DNA of 35,003 bases from Corallococcus carmarthensis (GTDB taxonomy: Bacteria > Myxococcota > Myxococcia > Myxococcales > Myxococcaceae). Position numbers and translations under genes: made by a program. Below are positions 15,518 through 23,476 of this stretch, one piece after another. How positions within the stretch are numbered: position 1 is the first letter of the stretch; each line of letters begins with the position of its first letter. Where the stretch lies: contig NZ_RAWE01000092.1 of assembly GCF_003611695.1 (NCBI RefSeq), positions 1 to 35,003 of the forward strand, read 5' to 3'. The notes under the pieces were generated by a model. The model was not told the DNA's origin. It saw only the letters and a list, made by a program, of their open reading frames with translations, and made no database searches.

Positions 15518-16486
15518 ATGAGGACGTTGCAGCGAGTGGTCGCGGCGTGTTTCGCCGTCGTGGCGGTGGGCTGTGGCACGGAATCGTCGGAGCTCGACGC
15601 TCCCTCCCTGCGCACGCAAGTGGCGGAGGTCGTGTCTCCCAACGGGCGCAACCTCAATGGACGCAACCTCAATGGACGCAACCTGAACAACAGCGAGCTG
15701 GGCGGCATGCTGGTGTCCGTGGCGTACTCGGGCGCCCTGTCCGCCTCCGGCAAGCAGCTGACCAACGTGCGGCTGCAGGGCTCGGCCTTCGTCGGCCTGG
15801 ACGGCGCCAACCCCGTGGTGGGCATGGGCTTCAACGGGGCGCGCTTCGTCGGCAAGCTGGGCGACGGAACCACCCTGCCCCTGCGAGTGGACGGCATCAC
15901 CCAGGGCAGCGGCGGCGACAACGACCTCTGGTCCTACCAGGTCTCCTACCAGGGCACCGACGGCAGCTGGCGCTCCGTGTGCCAGGACTCCAACGGCGCG
16001 GCGGTCTCCGCCATCGCCGTGGCCGGCCGCTGGAACTACCTCCAGGGCGTGGCGGGCGGCGGCGAGAAGATTGAAGACACCACCGCCTTCACCTTCGCCT
16101 GCGAGGGCGCCGCCATCGCGAAGTGCATGCACTTTGGCTACAAGCCCTGGGCCACCGCCTCCAACGGCCAGAGCCTGGCGGGCCACCACCAGGCCTGCAC
16201 CCGCATGGTGCGCGCCGACTTCTGCGGCAACGGCGATTCGCACACCACCGATGGCCAGTGGGTCAATCTCTACGACGGCGTGGGCGTCCAGGCGGACACC
16301 GAGTCCTGGAGCGTGGAGGCCGAGTGGAACGAGGCCGGCGCGCGCTGCTTCACCTCGGAGACCCGCGCCCACGTGCCCGTGACGTGCTCGGGCTTCAACC
16401 CCATCCCGGACTGCGGCAGCACCAGCCACTTCCAGTCCGGCACCCGCCTCATCAGCGAGTCGCCCTACGGCGTCAGCGGTTTGTAG
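15518..16486 (+). CDS. ADYC-domain-type lipoprotein with NGRNL repeats
   Basis: 322 residues from ATG 15518, the first start that gives a lipoprotein signal (VVAACFAVVAVGC). A linker of about 25 residues leads to three perfect NGRNL pentapeptides. The rest resembles myxobacterial ADYC-domain proteins: HHQACTRMVRADFCG (ADFC at 233-236, a Phe variant of ADYC), GQWVNLYDGVGVQ, WSVEAEWNEAGARC and several cysteines likely to be paired (VTCSGFNPIPDCG). The family role is unknown; export and disulphides suggest an outer-membrane or surface location. A hairpin overlaps the stop codon. The G-rich leader upstream may control translation. Assignment to ADYC is from memory of the motif pattern, so moderately sure. 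Confidence 0.85.
   Translation: MRTLQRVVAACFAVVAVGCGTESSELDAPSLRTQVAEVVSPNGRNLNGRNLNGRNLNNSELGGMLVSVAYSGALSASGKQLTNVRLQGSAFVGLDGANPVVGMGFNGARFVGKLGDGTTLPLRVDGITQGSGGDNDLWSYQVSYQGTDGSWRSVCQDSNGAAVSAIAVAGRWNYLQGVAGGGEKIEDTTAFTFACEGAAIAKCMHFGYKPWATASNGQSLAGHHQACTRMVRADFCGNGDSHTTDGQWVNLYDGVGVQADTESWSVEAEWNEAGARCFTSETRAHVPVTCSGFNPIPDCGSTSHFQSGTRLISESPYGVSGL
15641..15685 (+). repeat. three tandem 15-base repeats encoding NGRNL
   Basis: Three in-frame 15-base units (15641-15655, 15656-15670, 15671-15685) each encode Asn-Gly-Arg-Asn-Leu. Units two and three differ only at the last base, and unit one differs at two wobble-type positions, consistent with recent expansion by slippage. The period matches pentapeptide-repeat proteins, although the array is very short. 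Confidence 0.85.
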
Positions 16487-16499
16487 CCTGACAGGCTAC
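16483..16499 (+). terminator. hairpin overlapping the ADYC gene stop codon
   Basis: GTAGCCTG (16483-16490) pairs perfectly with CAGGCTAC (16492-16499) across a single-base gap; the TAG stop is inside the left arm. No T-run follows. It may act as a terminator or protect the 3' end of the message. Confidence 0.5.
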
Positions 16500-16512
16500 G
16501 GCAACCCCAGAC

Positions 16513-16533
16513 TTGTAACGGAATAGGTTACAA
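16513..16533. promoter_or_regulatory. TTGTAAC-N7-GTTACAA palindrome in AT-rich promoter-like DNA
   Basis: A perfect seven-base inverted repeat with seven-base spacer in the most AT-rich stretch of this part of the window (16505-16580), upstream of the CXXCH lipoprotein gene. The size and symmetry suit a dimeric repressor or activator site. No matching regulator gene is adjacent. The palindrome is seen; operator function is inferred. Confidence 0.5.
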
Positions 16534-16743
16534 AATCTGGAAGTCGATAAATGTCAGTGTTTCATGTTATGAGAACGCTCCATTCGCCTCCGTGTCGCAA
16601 GGACCGGAGCGCGATGGGGCGTTTTCCGCATTCACGGAGGGGGACGGGACCGGTGTGTCCAGGGTTCCGCTCACGGTGAGGGGGAGGGTGCCCCATCGCG
16701 AGGTTGTCGTCGCGGTACCCCCGTCGTGAGTGGAGCACACCCC

Positions 16744-18636
16744 ATGAAGTCTGAGCTGTCTTCGCTGTGGAAGCATTCCCGGAAGCTGGGGCGGCGCCTG
16801 CCGTTCGCGCTCCTGGCCTCGTCGCTGGCGGTGGGCTGTGGCCAGCCCGCCCCTGAGACGTCCGAGACCCCCGCGCCTTCCGCGCCCCAGGCGGACTCCT
16901 CCGCCCAGGCCGTGGACCCGTCCGGCAACCTGGAGGCGGCGCTGAACACGGTGACGGACGAGGACGACGTGGTGCCTGATCGCCCCGTGGTGGAGTCCCT
17001 GTTCGCCATCCCGCAGGGCGCGGCCAGCAAGGCCACGGCCGCGGTGTTCGAGCTGAAGCTGGATGCGAAGCGCGCGCAGAACGAGCAGTTCCGGGGCCAG
17101 ACGCTGACGATGCTGGACGGCGCCCAGCAGCTGCTCTTCCGCGACGACGGCCAGGGCGGCGACCCGGTGGCGGGCGACCTGCTCTTCCTCGCCAGCGGCA
17201 CCTTCGACTTCGTGGCGCTCCAAGCGGAGCAGCAGCGCATCACACAGGCGCAGTCCCAGTCGCAGGAACCGCTGACGACCGCGGTGTTCGAGGGCCGCGA
17301 GCTGGTGCGCACCGTCCCGGTGACGGCGCTGTCCACCCAGTTCCCGGTGGGCCAGCGCGTGCCCATCCGCCCCATTGGCCTGGCGACGCTGGTGGACCCG
17401 GCGCGTTCGCTCATCATCCGGGCGCCGTCCGTGGTGGGGGACCCGACGCGCACGTGGAACCCGTGCACCAACGTGGGCAACCCGAACGGCAAGTGGACGT
17501 TCAACTACCTGATGACGGAGATGGCCAACCAGCCGTTCACCGGCGTGGCCCCGTCCACCTTCGTGCGTGAGTGGCTGCGGCAGTGGGAGGCCCCGAAGAC
17601 CGTCAACACCTTCACCTCCCCGCCGCGCGGGAACATCGTGACGAAGCTCGTCAACCCGTGGCCGAAGGTGGGCGGCGCGCTGGACCTGACGAAGTCGCCC
17701 ATGATGCTGCTGGCCGTCGTCAACCGGCTGGACCTGGCGGGCAACAACCCCGCCTACGGCTCCGGGCGCGCGGGTGAGGGGCGCTTCATCTTCGCCGCCA
17801 CCGAGGGCACGGGCACCGCGTGCCACACGGTGCCCTTCCTGGTCATCCTGGAGTACGGGGTGGACAAGAACGACTGTGTGTCCATCAAGACGTACGCGCA
17901 GCAGTGGCAGGCCCTGTCGTCCCTGCCGCTGGGCAGCGCGTCGTACAACGCGGCGCTGGAGGCCCTCACCGAACAGTTCGCCAGGCGCGACCTGTCCCCG
18001 CGCAAGCCCAACCGCAGCTCCATCAACCAGGTGCGCACCAACGAGAACTGGCTGCTGAACCCTTGGGAGCTGCGCGAGTTCCGCCTCTGGAACAACACCA
18101 TCAACCCCGCGTCGTTCGCCTCGCCGGGCCCGGTGCTGGGGCTGCTCAACAGCCACACCGTGGCGCAGACGCCGGACCGCGTGACGAAGAACACCCTGTT
18201 CCCGTCCTACGTGAACGCCAACGTGCCGCCCATCGTCGCCCTGCCGCCCACGTACACCGTTCCGCTGGCGTGGAGCACCGGTGCGTTCCGCGGGGGCCGC
18301 GCCATCGTGACGTCCACCTTCGCCAACCCGGCCAACCCTCCGTTCTGGAGCCAGCCGCCGGCGACCATCCCCAACCGCCAGGCCCGCCACGTCTTCTCGC
18401 TCAACACCTGCGACGGCTGCCACGGCGATGAGATTGGCACGCCCTTCACCCACGTGAACCAGGTGGGCGGCCTGTCGCCCTTCCTGAGCGGCCCGCTCAC
18501 CGTGCCGGATCGCGCGGACGGCTCGCCCACCCGCACCTTCAACGAAGTGCTGGGGCGCCAGACGTTCCTCGACCAGGTGGCGAACCAGAGCTGCCTGACG
18601 CTGTCGTTCCTGAGCTCCAGCGCGGCGGTCCACTAG
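16744..18636 (+). CDS. lipoprotein with one CXXCH haem-binding motif, function unknown
   Basis: 630 residues from ATG 16744, with GGAG (16732-16735) eight bases upstream. A long lipoprotein signal (RRLPFALLASSLAVGC) is followed by a Pro/Ser/Ala linker. Residues of about 75-165 contain FRDDGQGGDPVAGDLLFLAS, resembling the 'choice-of-anchor X' type beta-domain of exported proteins. The middle has MMLLAVVNRLDLAG, GEGRFIFAA and PFLVILEYGV, a conserved-looking unit I cannot name. CDGCH at 556-560 is the only cytochrome c signature; candidate axial methionines are absent nearby in the last 70 residues. It may bind one c-type haem in the periplasm or at the surface. A strong terminator follows at 18660. 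Function not assigned. Confidence 0.85.
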   Translation: MKSELSSLWKHSRKLGRRLPFALLASSLAVGCGQPAPETSETPAPSAPQADSSAQAVDPSGNLEAALNTVTDEDDVVPDRPVVESLFAIPQGAASKATAAVFELKLDAKRAQNEQFRGQTLTMLDGAQQLLFRDDGQGGDPVAGDLLFLASGTFDFVALQAEQQRITQAQSQSQEPLTTAVFEGRELVRTVPVTALSTQFPVGQRVPIRPIGLATLVDPARSLIIRAPSVVGDPTRTWNPCTNVGNPNGKWTFNYLMTEMANQPFTGVAPSTFVREWLRQWEAPKTVNTFTSPPRGNIVTKLVNPWPKVGGALDLTKSPMMLLAVVNRLDLAGNNPAYGSGRAGEGRFIFAATEGTGTACHTVPFLVILEYGVDKNDCVSIKTYAQQWQALSSLPLGSASYNAALEALTEQFARRDLSPRKPNRSSINQVRTNENWLLNPWELREFRLWNNTINPASFASPGPVLGLLNSHTVAQTPDRVTKNTLFPSYVNANVPPIVALPPTYTVPLAWSTGAFRGGRAIVTSTFANPANPPFWSQPPATIPNRQARHVFSLNTCDGCHGDEIGTPFTHVNQVGGLSPFLSGPLTVPDRADGSPTRTFNEVLGRQTFLDQVANQSCLTLSFLSSSAAVH

Positions 18637-18659
18637 ACCTGTCGCGTGCTGTCTTTCGC

Positions 18660-18700
18660 GGCCTCCGTCCCGGTTGCTCGGGACGGAGGCCGTTGTCTTT
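18660..18700 (+). terminator. strong intrinsic terminator after the CXXCH lipoprotein gene
   Basis: GGCCTCCGTCCC (18660-18671) pairs perfectly over 12 bases with GGGACGGAGGCC (18680-18691) around GGTTGCTC, followed by GTTGTCTTTC. It isolates the lipoprotein gene from the efflux genes. The remaining bases to 18883 are GC-rich leader or promoter DNA with no further recognised signal. Confidence 0.85.
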
Positions 18701-18883
18701 CGGGAGGTCGTGGGCCCGGCTCCCGGCCTGCCAGGGGGACGGGCCAGGCGTGTTCTCCAGGTTCACGGTCCGTGGTGGCACGACTTCCCCGGGCGGGGGG
18801 GCGGCACCACGTTTACCCGGCCCCGGGGACGCCCCCGGGTTGGAGCCCGGTGCGTCAGGCATCGGAGTCCGGGGAGGCAGGCC

Positions 18884-20176
18884 GTGGGACGAACGGAAAC
18901 GACAGCGGGCCGTCGCGCCCGGCGCACGGGTCCACGGCTGGGCGCCGTGCTGGCCGTCGTCTGGCTGGCTGGCGCCTGCGGACAGCGCTCCGAGGAGGCC
19001 GTCGCACCCTCCACGCCCGCGGTGGTGTCGCTGGGGCCGGAGAACGTGGTGCGGGTGGAGCCGATGAAGCTGGAGAGTGGCCCCGTCATCTCCGGGTCGC
19101 TCCAGGCGCGGCGGCTGGCCAGCGTCCGCGCGGAGGTGGGCGGCAGCATCCTGGACGTGACGGCGGACCAGGGGCAGGCGGTGAAGGAGGGCGAGCTCCT
19201 GGCGCGCGTGGAGGAGCACACGCTGCGCGAGCAGGTGCTGGCGGCCAGCTCCACCCTTCGCGTGGCGCGCAATGCCTTGCAGGTGGCGAAGACGGATGAA
19301 CAGCGCAATCAAACCCTGGTCAAGCAGGGCGTCATCACCCGCCGCGACTTCGAACGCACGCAGCTCGCGCGGACGCAGGCGGAGGGTCAGCTGGCGGAGG
19401 CGCAGGCGCGGCTGAAGGTGGCGCAGGACCAGCTGGCGCGCACGAAGGTGACCGCGCCCTTCGCGGGCGTGGTGAGCGAGCGGACGGTGAACGCGGGCGA
19501 CATCGTCCAGCCGGGCGCGCCCCTCTTCACGGTGGTGGACCCCGCCACGCTGCGGCTGGAGGCCTCCGTGCCCGCGGCGCAGCTGGGCCAGGTGAAGGTG
19601 GGCACGCAGGTGGACTTCCGCGTCAACGGCTACGCGGACCAGGCCTTCAAGGGCCAGGTGGAGCGCATCAACCCGGCGGTGGATCCGGCCACGGGACAGG
19701 TGCGCATCTACGTGAGCATCCCCAACAGCGAGCAGACGCTGCTGTCCGGATTGTTCGCGCAAGGGCGTGTGGCGTCGCAGGCGAAGGAGGCGCTGGCCGT
19801 GCCGGTGGACGCGCTGGACACGCGCCAGGAGCCGCCCACCGTGCAGCGCATCACCAACGGCAAGGTGGAGCAGGTGGCGGTGGCGACCGGCCTGCGGGAC
19901 GACGTGGCGCAGACCGTGGAGGTGCGCTCGGGGTTGAAGGCCGGGGACGTGGTGCTGCTCGGCTCCGCGCGGGACCTGACCAACGGCACGCCGGTGAAGC
20001 TCACCGCCGCGCCGGAAGGGCCGAAGAAGCAGCGGCCCGCCGCGCCCCCGGAAGCCCAGCAGGGCGTGGGCGGCGCGGGCAACGCGTCGGGTGGCAGCGG
20101 GCCCACGCAGGCTCCGGTGCAGGCTCCGGCGGCGGCCGGGGTGCCCACGCCTCCGGCCCAGGCTCCCGCGAAGTAG
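18884..20176 (+). CDS. RND efflux periplasmic adaptor (membrane fusion protein)
   Basis: 430 residues from GTG 18884, chosen because GGGGAGG (18871-18877) lies six bases upstream and a signal/lipobox-like segment (LGAVLAVVWLAGAC) follows; longer in-frame starts reach back into the terminator. The order is biotinyl-lipoyl-like half (VGGSILDVTADQGQAVKEGELLARV), alpha-hairpin coiled coil (about 105-175, LAEAQARLKVAQDQL), second half (KVTAPFAGVVSERTVNAGDIVQPGAPLFTVVD), beta-barrel (VKVGTQVDFRVNGY) and membrane-proximal domain, then a Pro/Ala/Gln-rich tail of about 50 residues. Adaptors join an inner-membrane RND pump to an outer-membrane channel. The pump gene follows after 42 bases; no channel gene is in the window. 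Confidence 0.93.
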   Translation: MGRTETTAGRRARRTGPRLGAVLAVVWLAGACGQRSEEAVAPSTPAVVSLGPENVVRVEPMKLESGPVISGSLQARRLASVRAEVGGSILDVTADQGQAVKEGELLARVEEHTLREQVLAASSTLRVARNALQVAKTDEQRNQTLVKQGVITRRDFERTQLARTQAEGQLAEAQARLKVAQDQLARTKVTAPFAGVVSERTVNAGDIVQPGAPLFTVVDPATLRLEASVPAAQLGQVKVGTQVDFRVNGYADQAFKGQVERINPAVDPATGQVRIYVSIPNSEQTLLSGLFAQGRVASQAKEALAVPVDALDTRQEPPTVQRITNGKVEQVAVATGLRDDVAQTVEVRSGLKAGDVVLLGSARDLTNGTPVKLTAAPEGPKKQRPAAPPEAQQGVGGAGNASGGSGPTQAPVQAPAAAGVPTPPAQAPAK

Positions 20177-20218
20177 CGCCAGGCGTCTCCACCTCTTGAA
20201 GCACCGCAGGAGTCGTCC

Positions 20219-23200
20219 GTGTTCATCTCCGACTTCGCCATCAAGCGCCCCATCATCACCATCACGGCGATGGTGGCGCTCGTCGTGTTCGGCATCGTCG
20301 CGCTCATCAACCTGGAGACGGACGAGTTCCCGGACGTTCAGCAGCCGGTCATCAACGTCACCATCGCGTACCCAGGGGCCTCACCGGACACGGTGGAGCG
20401 CGAAATCGTGGAGCCCATCGAGGACGCCATCTTCGCCATCTCCGGCGTGGACGGGAAGAAGACGACGTCCAGCTCCACGGACAGCCTGGCGAACTTCACG
20501 GTCTTCTTCGACTTCGAAAAGGACATCCAGGAGGCGTCGCAGGACATCCGGGACGCCATCTCCAGCAAGCGCGCGGATCTGCCGCAGGAGATGGAGGAGC
20601 CCATCCTCACGCGCTTCGACCCGGCGGACCAACCCATCGTGTCGCTGGTGCTGACGTCGGACGCGCTGGACGTGCCCGCGCTGACGCTCATCGCGGACCC
20701 CTTGGTGGTGGGGGACCTGCGCTCGGTGCCCGGCGTGGCGCAGGCCACGGTGGTGGGCGGCGTGGACCGGGAGATGACGGTGCAGGTGCGGCCCGCGGCG
20801 CTCCAGGCGGCGGGCCTGTCGGTGGCGCAGGTGGTGGCGGCGATCCAGGCGCAGAACCTGGCGGCGCCGGTGGGCCGACTCAACACCGAACTGCAGGAGC
20901 GCACCATCCGGCTCAAGGGCCGCCTGGAGACGCCGGAGGACTTCGCGCAGGTGCCCATCGCGGAGCGCAACGGGCGCGCGCTGCGGCTGGGGGAAGTGGC
21001 GGACGTGTTCGCCGGCACCGAGGAGCCGCGCACCCTGTCGCTCTACAACGGCGCGCAGTCGGTGGGCATCGAGGTCATCAAGGCCAAGGGCTACAGCACC
21101 ACGGAGGTCGCGGACGGCGTGCGCGAGCGGGTGAAGATGCTCCAGCAGCGGCTGCCCGCCAACGCGAAGCTCGAAATCGTCCGCGACGCGGGCACGCGCG
21201 TGGAGAACTCCGTCGTCAACGTGCAGCAGGCGCTGATTGAGGGCGCGCTGCTCACGGTGCTGGTGGTGTTCCTGTTCCTCAATTCCTGGCGCTCCACGGT
21301 CATCACCGGCCTGGCGCTGCCCGTGTCCGTGCTGGCGTCGTTCGTGAGCGTGTGGGCATTCGGCTTCACGCTCAACACGATGTCGCTGCTGGGCCTGACA
21401 TTGGCCATCGGCATCCTCATCGACGACGCCATCGTGGTGCGCGAGAACATCGTGCGGCACGTGGAGATGGGGAAGGACCACTACACGGCGGCGCGCGAGG
21501 GCACGAACGAGATTGGACTCGCGGTGGCGGCGACGACGTTCTCCATCGTGGCGGTGTTCGTCCCGGTGGCGTTCATGTACGGCGTGGCGGGGCAGTGGTT
21601 CAAACCGTTCGCGCTCACCATCGCGTGCTCGGTGCTGGTGTCGCTGTTCGTGAGCTTCTCGCTGGACCCCATGCTCAGCGCGTACTGGCCGGATCCGCAG
21701 GTGGAGAAGGGCGAGCGGCGCAACTTCATCTCGCGGGGGCTGGCGCGCTTCAACCACTGGTTCGACCGGCAGGCGGACCGCTACAAGGGCGTCATCGCCT
21801 GGGCGCTGGACCACCGGCTCGCGATGGTGCTGCTGGCGGTGGGCTCGCTGGTGGGCGCGGTGGCGTTGCAGGGCGTCTTCGGCGGCGCGGGCTTCGTGCC
21901 GGTGAGCGACCGCGCGGAGATTGAGATGCTGGTGGAGACGCCCGCGGGCTCCAGCCTGGACTACACGCGGCGGAAGGTGGAGGAGGTGTCCCGACTCACG
22001 CGCCAGCACCCGGAGGTCGCGTACACGTACACGACCATTGGCGTGCCGCTGCCCCTGCGCTCGCCGGGCGTGGATCAGGCGCTGGTGTACGTGAGGCTCA
22101 AGCCGAAGACGGAGCGCAAGGCGAGCCAGGAGGTGCTGGGCAAGACGCTGCGCCAGGAGCTGCTCGCGGTGGGTGGCGCGTCCGTGTCGGTGTTCACCAG
22201 CGGCTTCGGCGGCGCCATCAAGTCCATCCAGCTGGAGCTGCGCGGGCCGGAGTCCAAGGGGCTCAACCAGCTGGCGCAGCAGGTGATGAAGGAGGTCAAG
22301 CAGGTTCCGGGCGCGGTGGACGTGGGGCTGTCCACGCGTGGCGAGAAGCCGGAGCTGGAGGTGGAGCTGAACCGGGGCGTCGCGGGTCAGCTCAACGTGA
22401 CGGTGGGGCAGGTGGCGCAGTCGCTGCGGCCGGCCTTCGCGGGCCTGGACTCCGGTGACTGGGTGGACCCCATTGGCGAGACGCGCGACGTGATGGTGCG
22501 CCTGGCGCCGCAGTTCCGTGAGAACCCGTCCGACCTGGCGCAGCTGCCGCTGGTGGTGGGCACCACCGCCACGGGCGCGCCAGTGGTGGTGCCGCTGGGG
22601 CAGGTGGCGTCGGTGAAGCAGACCGTGGGCCCGGCCCAGATTGATCACCTGAACCGCGAGAAGGTCATCAACGTGCAGTCGAACGTGGCGGGGCGGTCGC
22701 TGTCGGAGGTGATGAACGACGTCCAGACGCGGCTCAAGGCGGTGAAGGTGCCGCCGGGCTACGAGGTGTCCACGGGCGGCGAGTCCGCGGATCAGCAGGA
22801 GGTGTTCGGCCGGGTGTTCCTGGCACTGGGCGTGGCGGTGATGTTGATGTACCTCATCCTCGTCATCCAGTTCGGCTCGTTCGTGGATCCGCTGGCCATC
22901 CTGGTGTCGCTGCCGCTGTCGCTCATCGGCGTGGTGCTGGCGCTGGTGGTGACGGGGGACACGCTGAACATCATGAGCCTCATCGGCGTCATCCTGCTGA
23001 TGGGCATCGTGGCGAAGAACGCCATCCTGCTCATCGACTTCGCCAAATGGCAGCACGAGAAGGGGCTGCCCTTGCGCGAGGCGCTGATTGAAGCGGGGCG
23101 CATCCGCTTGCGGCCCATCATCATGACGACCCTCGCGCTCATCGCGGGCATGGTGCCGGTGGCGTTGGGGCACGGCGAGGGCGGCGACTTCCGGGCGCCG

Positions 23201-23404
23201 CTGGGTCGCGCGGTGATTGGCGGCGTCATCACGTCCACGCTGCTCACGCTGCTGGTGATTCCGACGGTGTATGAAATCCTCACGGATGCCCGCACGTGGA
23301 TGACCGGCAAGCTGCGCCGGGTGTTCAAGGCGAAGGGGCAGGCACACGGACCGGCGCACGGCGGCGGCGAGCCCCGGCCCCAGCCCCAGGCCCGGCAGGA
23401 GTGA
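20219..23404 (+). CDS. RND efflux pump permease, HAE1-type
   Basis: 1061 residues from GTG 20219 with GCAGGAG just upstream. This is the full length of a hydrophobe/amphiphile efflux RND pump: MFISDFAIKRPIITI start, porter domain, and 12 helices in two halves. The proton-relay aspartates are in helix 4 (GILIDDAIVVRENIVRH), and the matching helix-10 lysine is in GIVAKNAILLIDFAKW. LRLRPIIMTTLALIAGMVPVALG is the usual C-half signature. The C-terminus has an extra His/Gly/Pro/Gln-rich tail of about 30 residues. It exports drugs, detergents or metabolites using the proton gradient; substrates are not predictable. It forms an operon with the adaptor. A hairpin overlaps its TGA stop. Confidence 0.96.
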   Translation: MFISDFAIKRPIITITAMVALVVFGIVALINLETDEFPDVQQPVINVTIAYPGASPDTVEREIVEPIEDAIFAISGVDGKKTTSSSTDSLANFTVFFDFEKDIQEASQDIRDAISSKRADLPQEMEEPILTRFDPADQPIVSLVLTSDALDVPALTLIADPLVVGDLRSVPGVAQATVVGGVDREMTVQVRPAALQAAGLSVAQVVAAIQAQNLAAPVGRLNTELQERTIRLKGRLETPEDFAQVPIAERNGRALRLGEVADVFAGTEEPRTLSLYNGAQSVGIEVIKAKGYSTTEVADGVRERVKMLQQRLPANAKLEIVRDAGTRVENSVVNVQQALIEGALLTVLVVFLFLNSWRSTVITGLALPVSVLASFVSVWAFGFTLNTMSLLGLTLAIGILIDDAIVVRENIVRHVEMGKDHYTAAREGTNEIGLAVAATTFSIVAVFVPVAFMYGVAGQWFKPFALTIACSVLVSLFVSFSLDPMLSAYWPDPQVEKGERRNFISRGLARFNHWFDRQADRYKGVIAWALDHRLAMVLLAVGSLVGAVALQGVFGGAGFVPVSDRAEIEMLVETPAGSSLDYTRRKVEEVSRLTRQHPEVAYTYTTIGVPLPLRSPGVDQALVYVRLKPKTERKASQEVLGKTLRQELLAVGGASVSVFTSGFGGAIKSIQLELRGPESKGLNQLAQQVMKEVKQVPGAVDVGLSTRGEKPELEVELNRGVAGQLNVTVGQVAQSLRPAFAGLDSGDWVDPIGETRDVMVRLAPQFRENPSDLAQLPLVVGTTATGAPVVVPLGQVASVKQTVGPAQIDHLNREKVINVQSNVAGRSLSEVMNDVQTRLKAVKVPPGYEVSTGGESADQQEVFGRVFLALGVAVMLMYLILVIQFGSFVDPLAILVSLPLSLIGVVLALVVTGDTLNIMSLIGVILLMGIVAKNAILLIDFAKWQHEKGLPLREALIEAGRIRLRPIIMTTLALIAGMVPVALGHGEGGDFRAPLGRAVIGGVITSTLLTLLVIPTVYEILTDARTWMTGKLRRVFKAKGQAHGPAHGGGEPRPQPQARQE

Positions 23405-23427
23405 CGCGGGGAGGATGCTCGCGTCAC
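23401..23427 (+). terminator. hairpin overlapping the RND pump stop codon
   Basis: GTGACGCG (23401-23408) pairs perfectly with CGCGTCAC (23420-23427) around an 11-base loop, with the TGA stop in the left arm. It lacks a T-tract. It could end or attenuate transcription into the glucanotransferase gene 50 bases downstream. Confidence 0.45.
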
Positions 23428-23476
23428 CCTCAAGGAACGGTTGGCGCATCGGGCGGGGGGCCATAGGGTCGGGAGT

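Noticed and set aside
11386-15921. A 1511-codon open frame antisense to the kinase and ADYC genes
   Set aside because: It runs through the kinase gene and into two others, gives Arg/Ala/His/Gln-rich low-complexity protein with no domain, and arises because high third-position GC removes stop codons on the other strand.
16587-16640. CCTCCGTG (16587-16594) and CACGGAGG (16633-16640) inverted repeat as an attachment site or large hairpin
   Set aside because: Eight bases with a 38-base spacer is expected by chance in such GC-rich DNA, and no integrase or tRNA is nearby.
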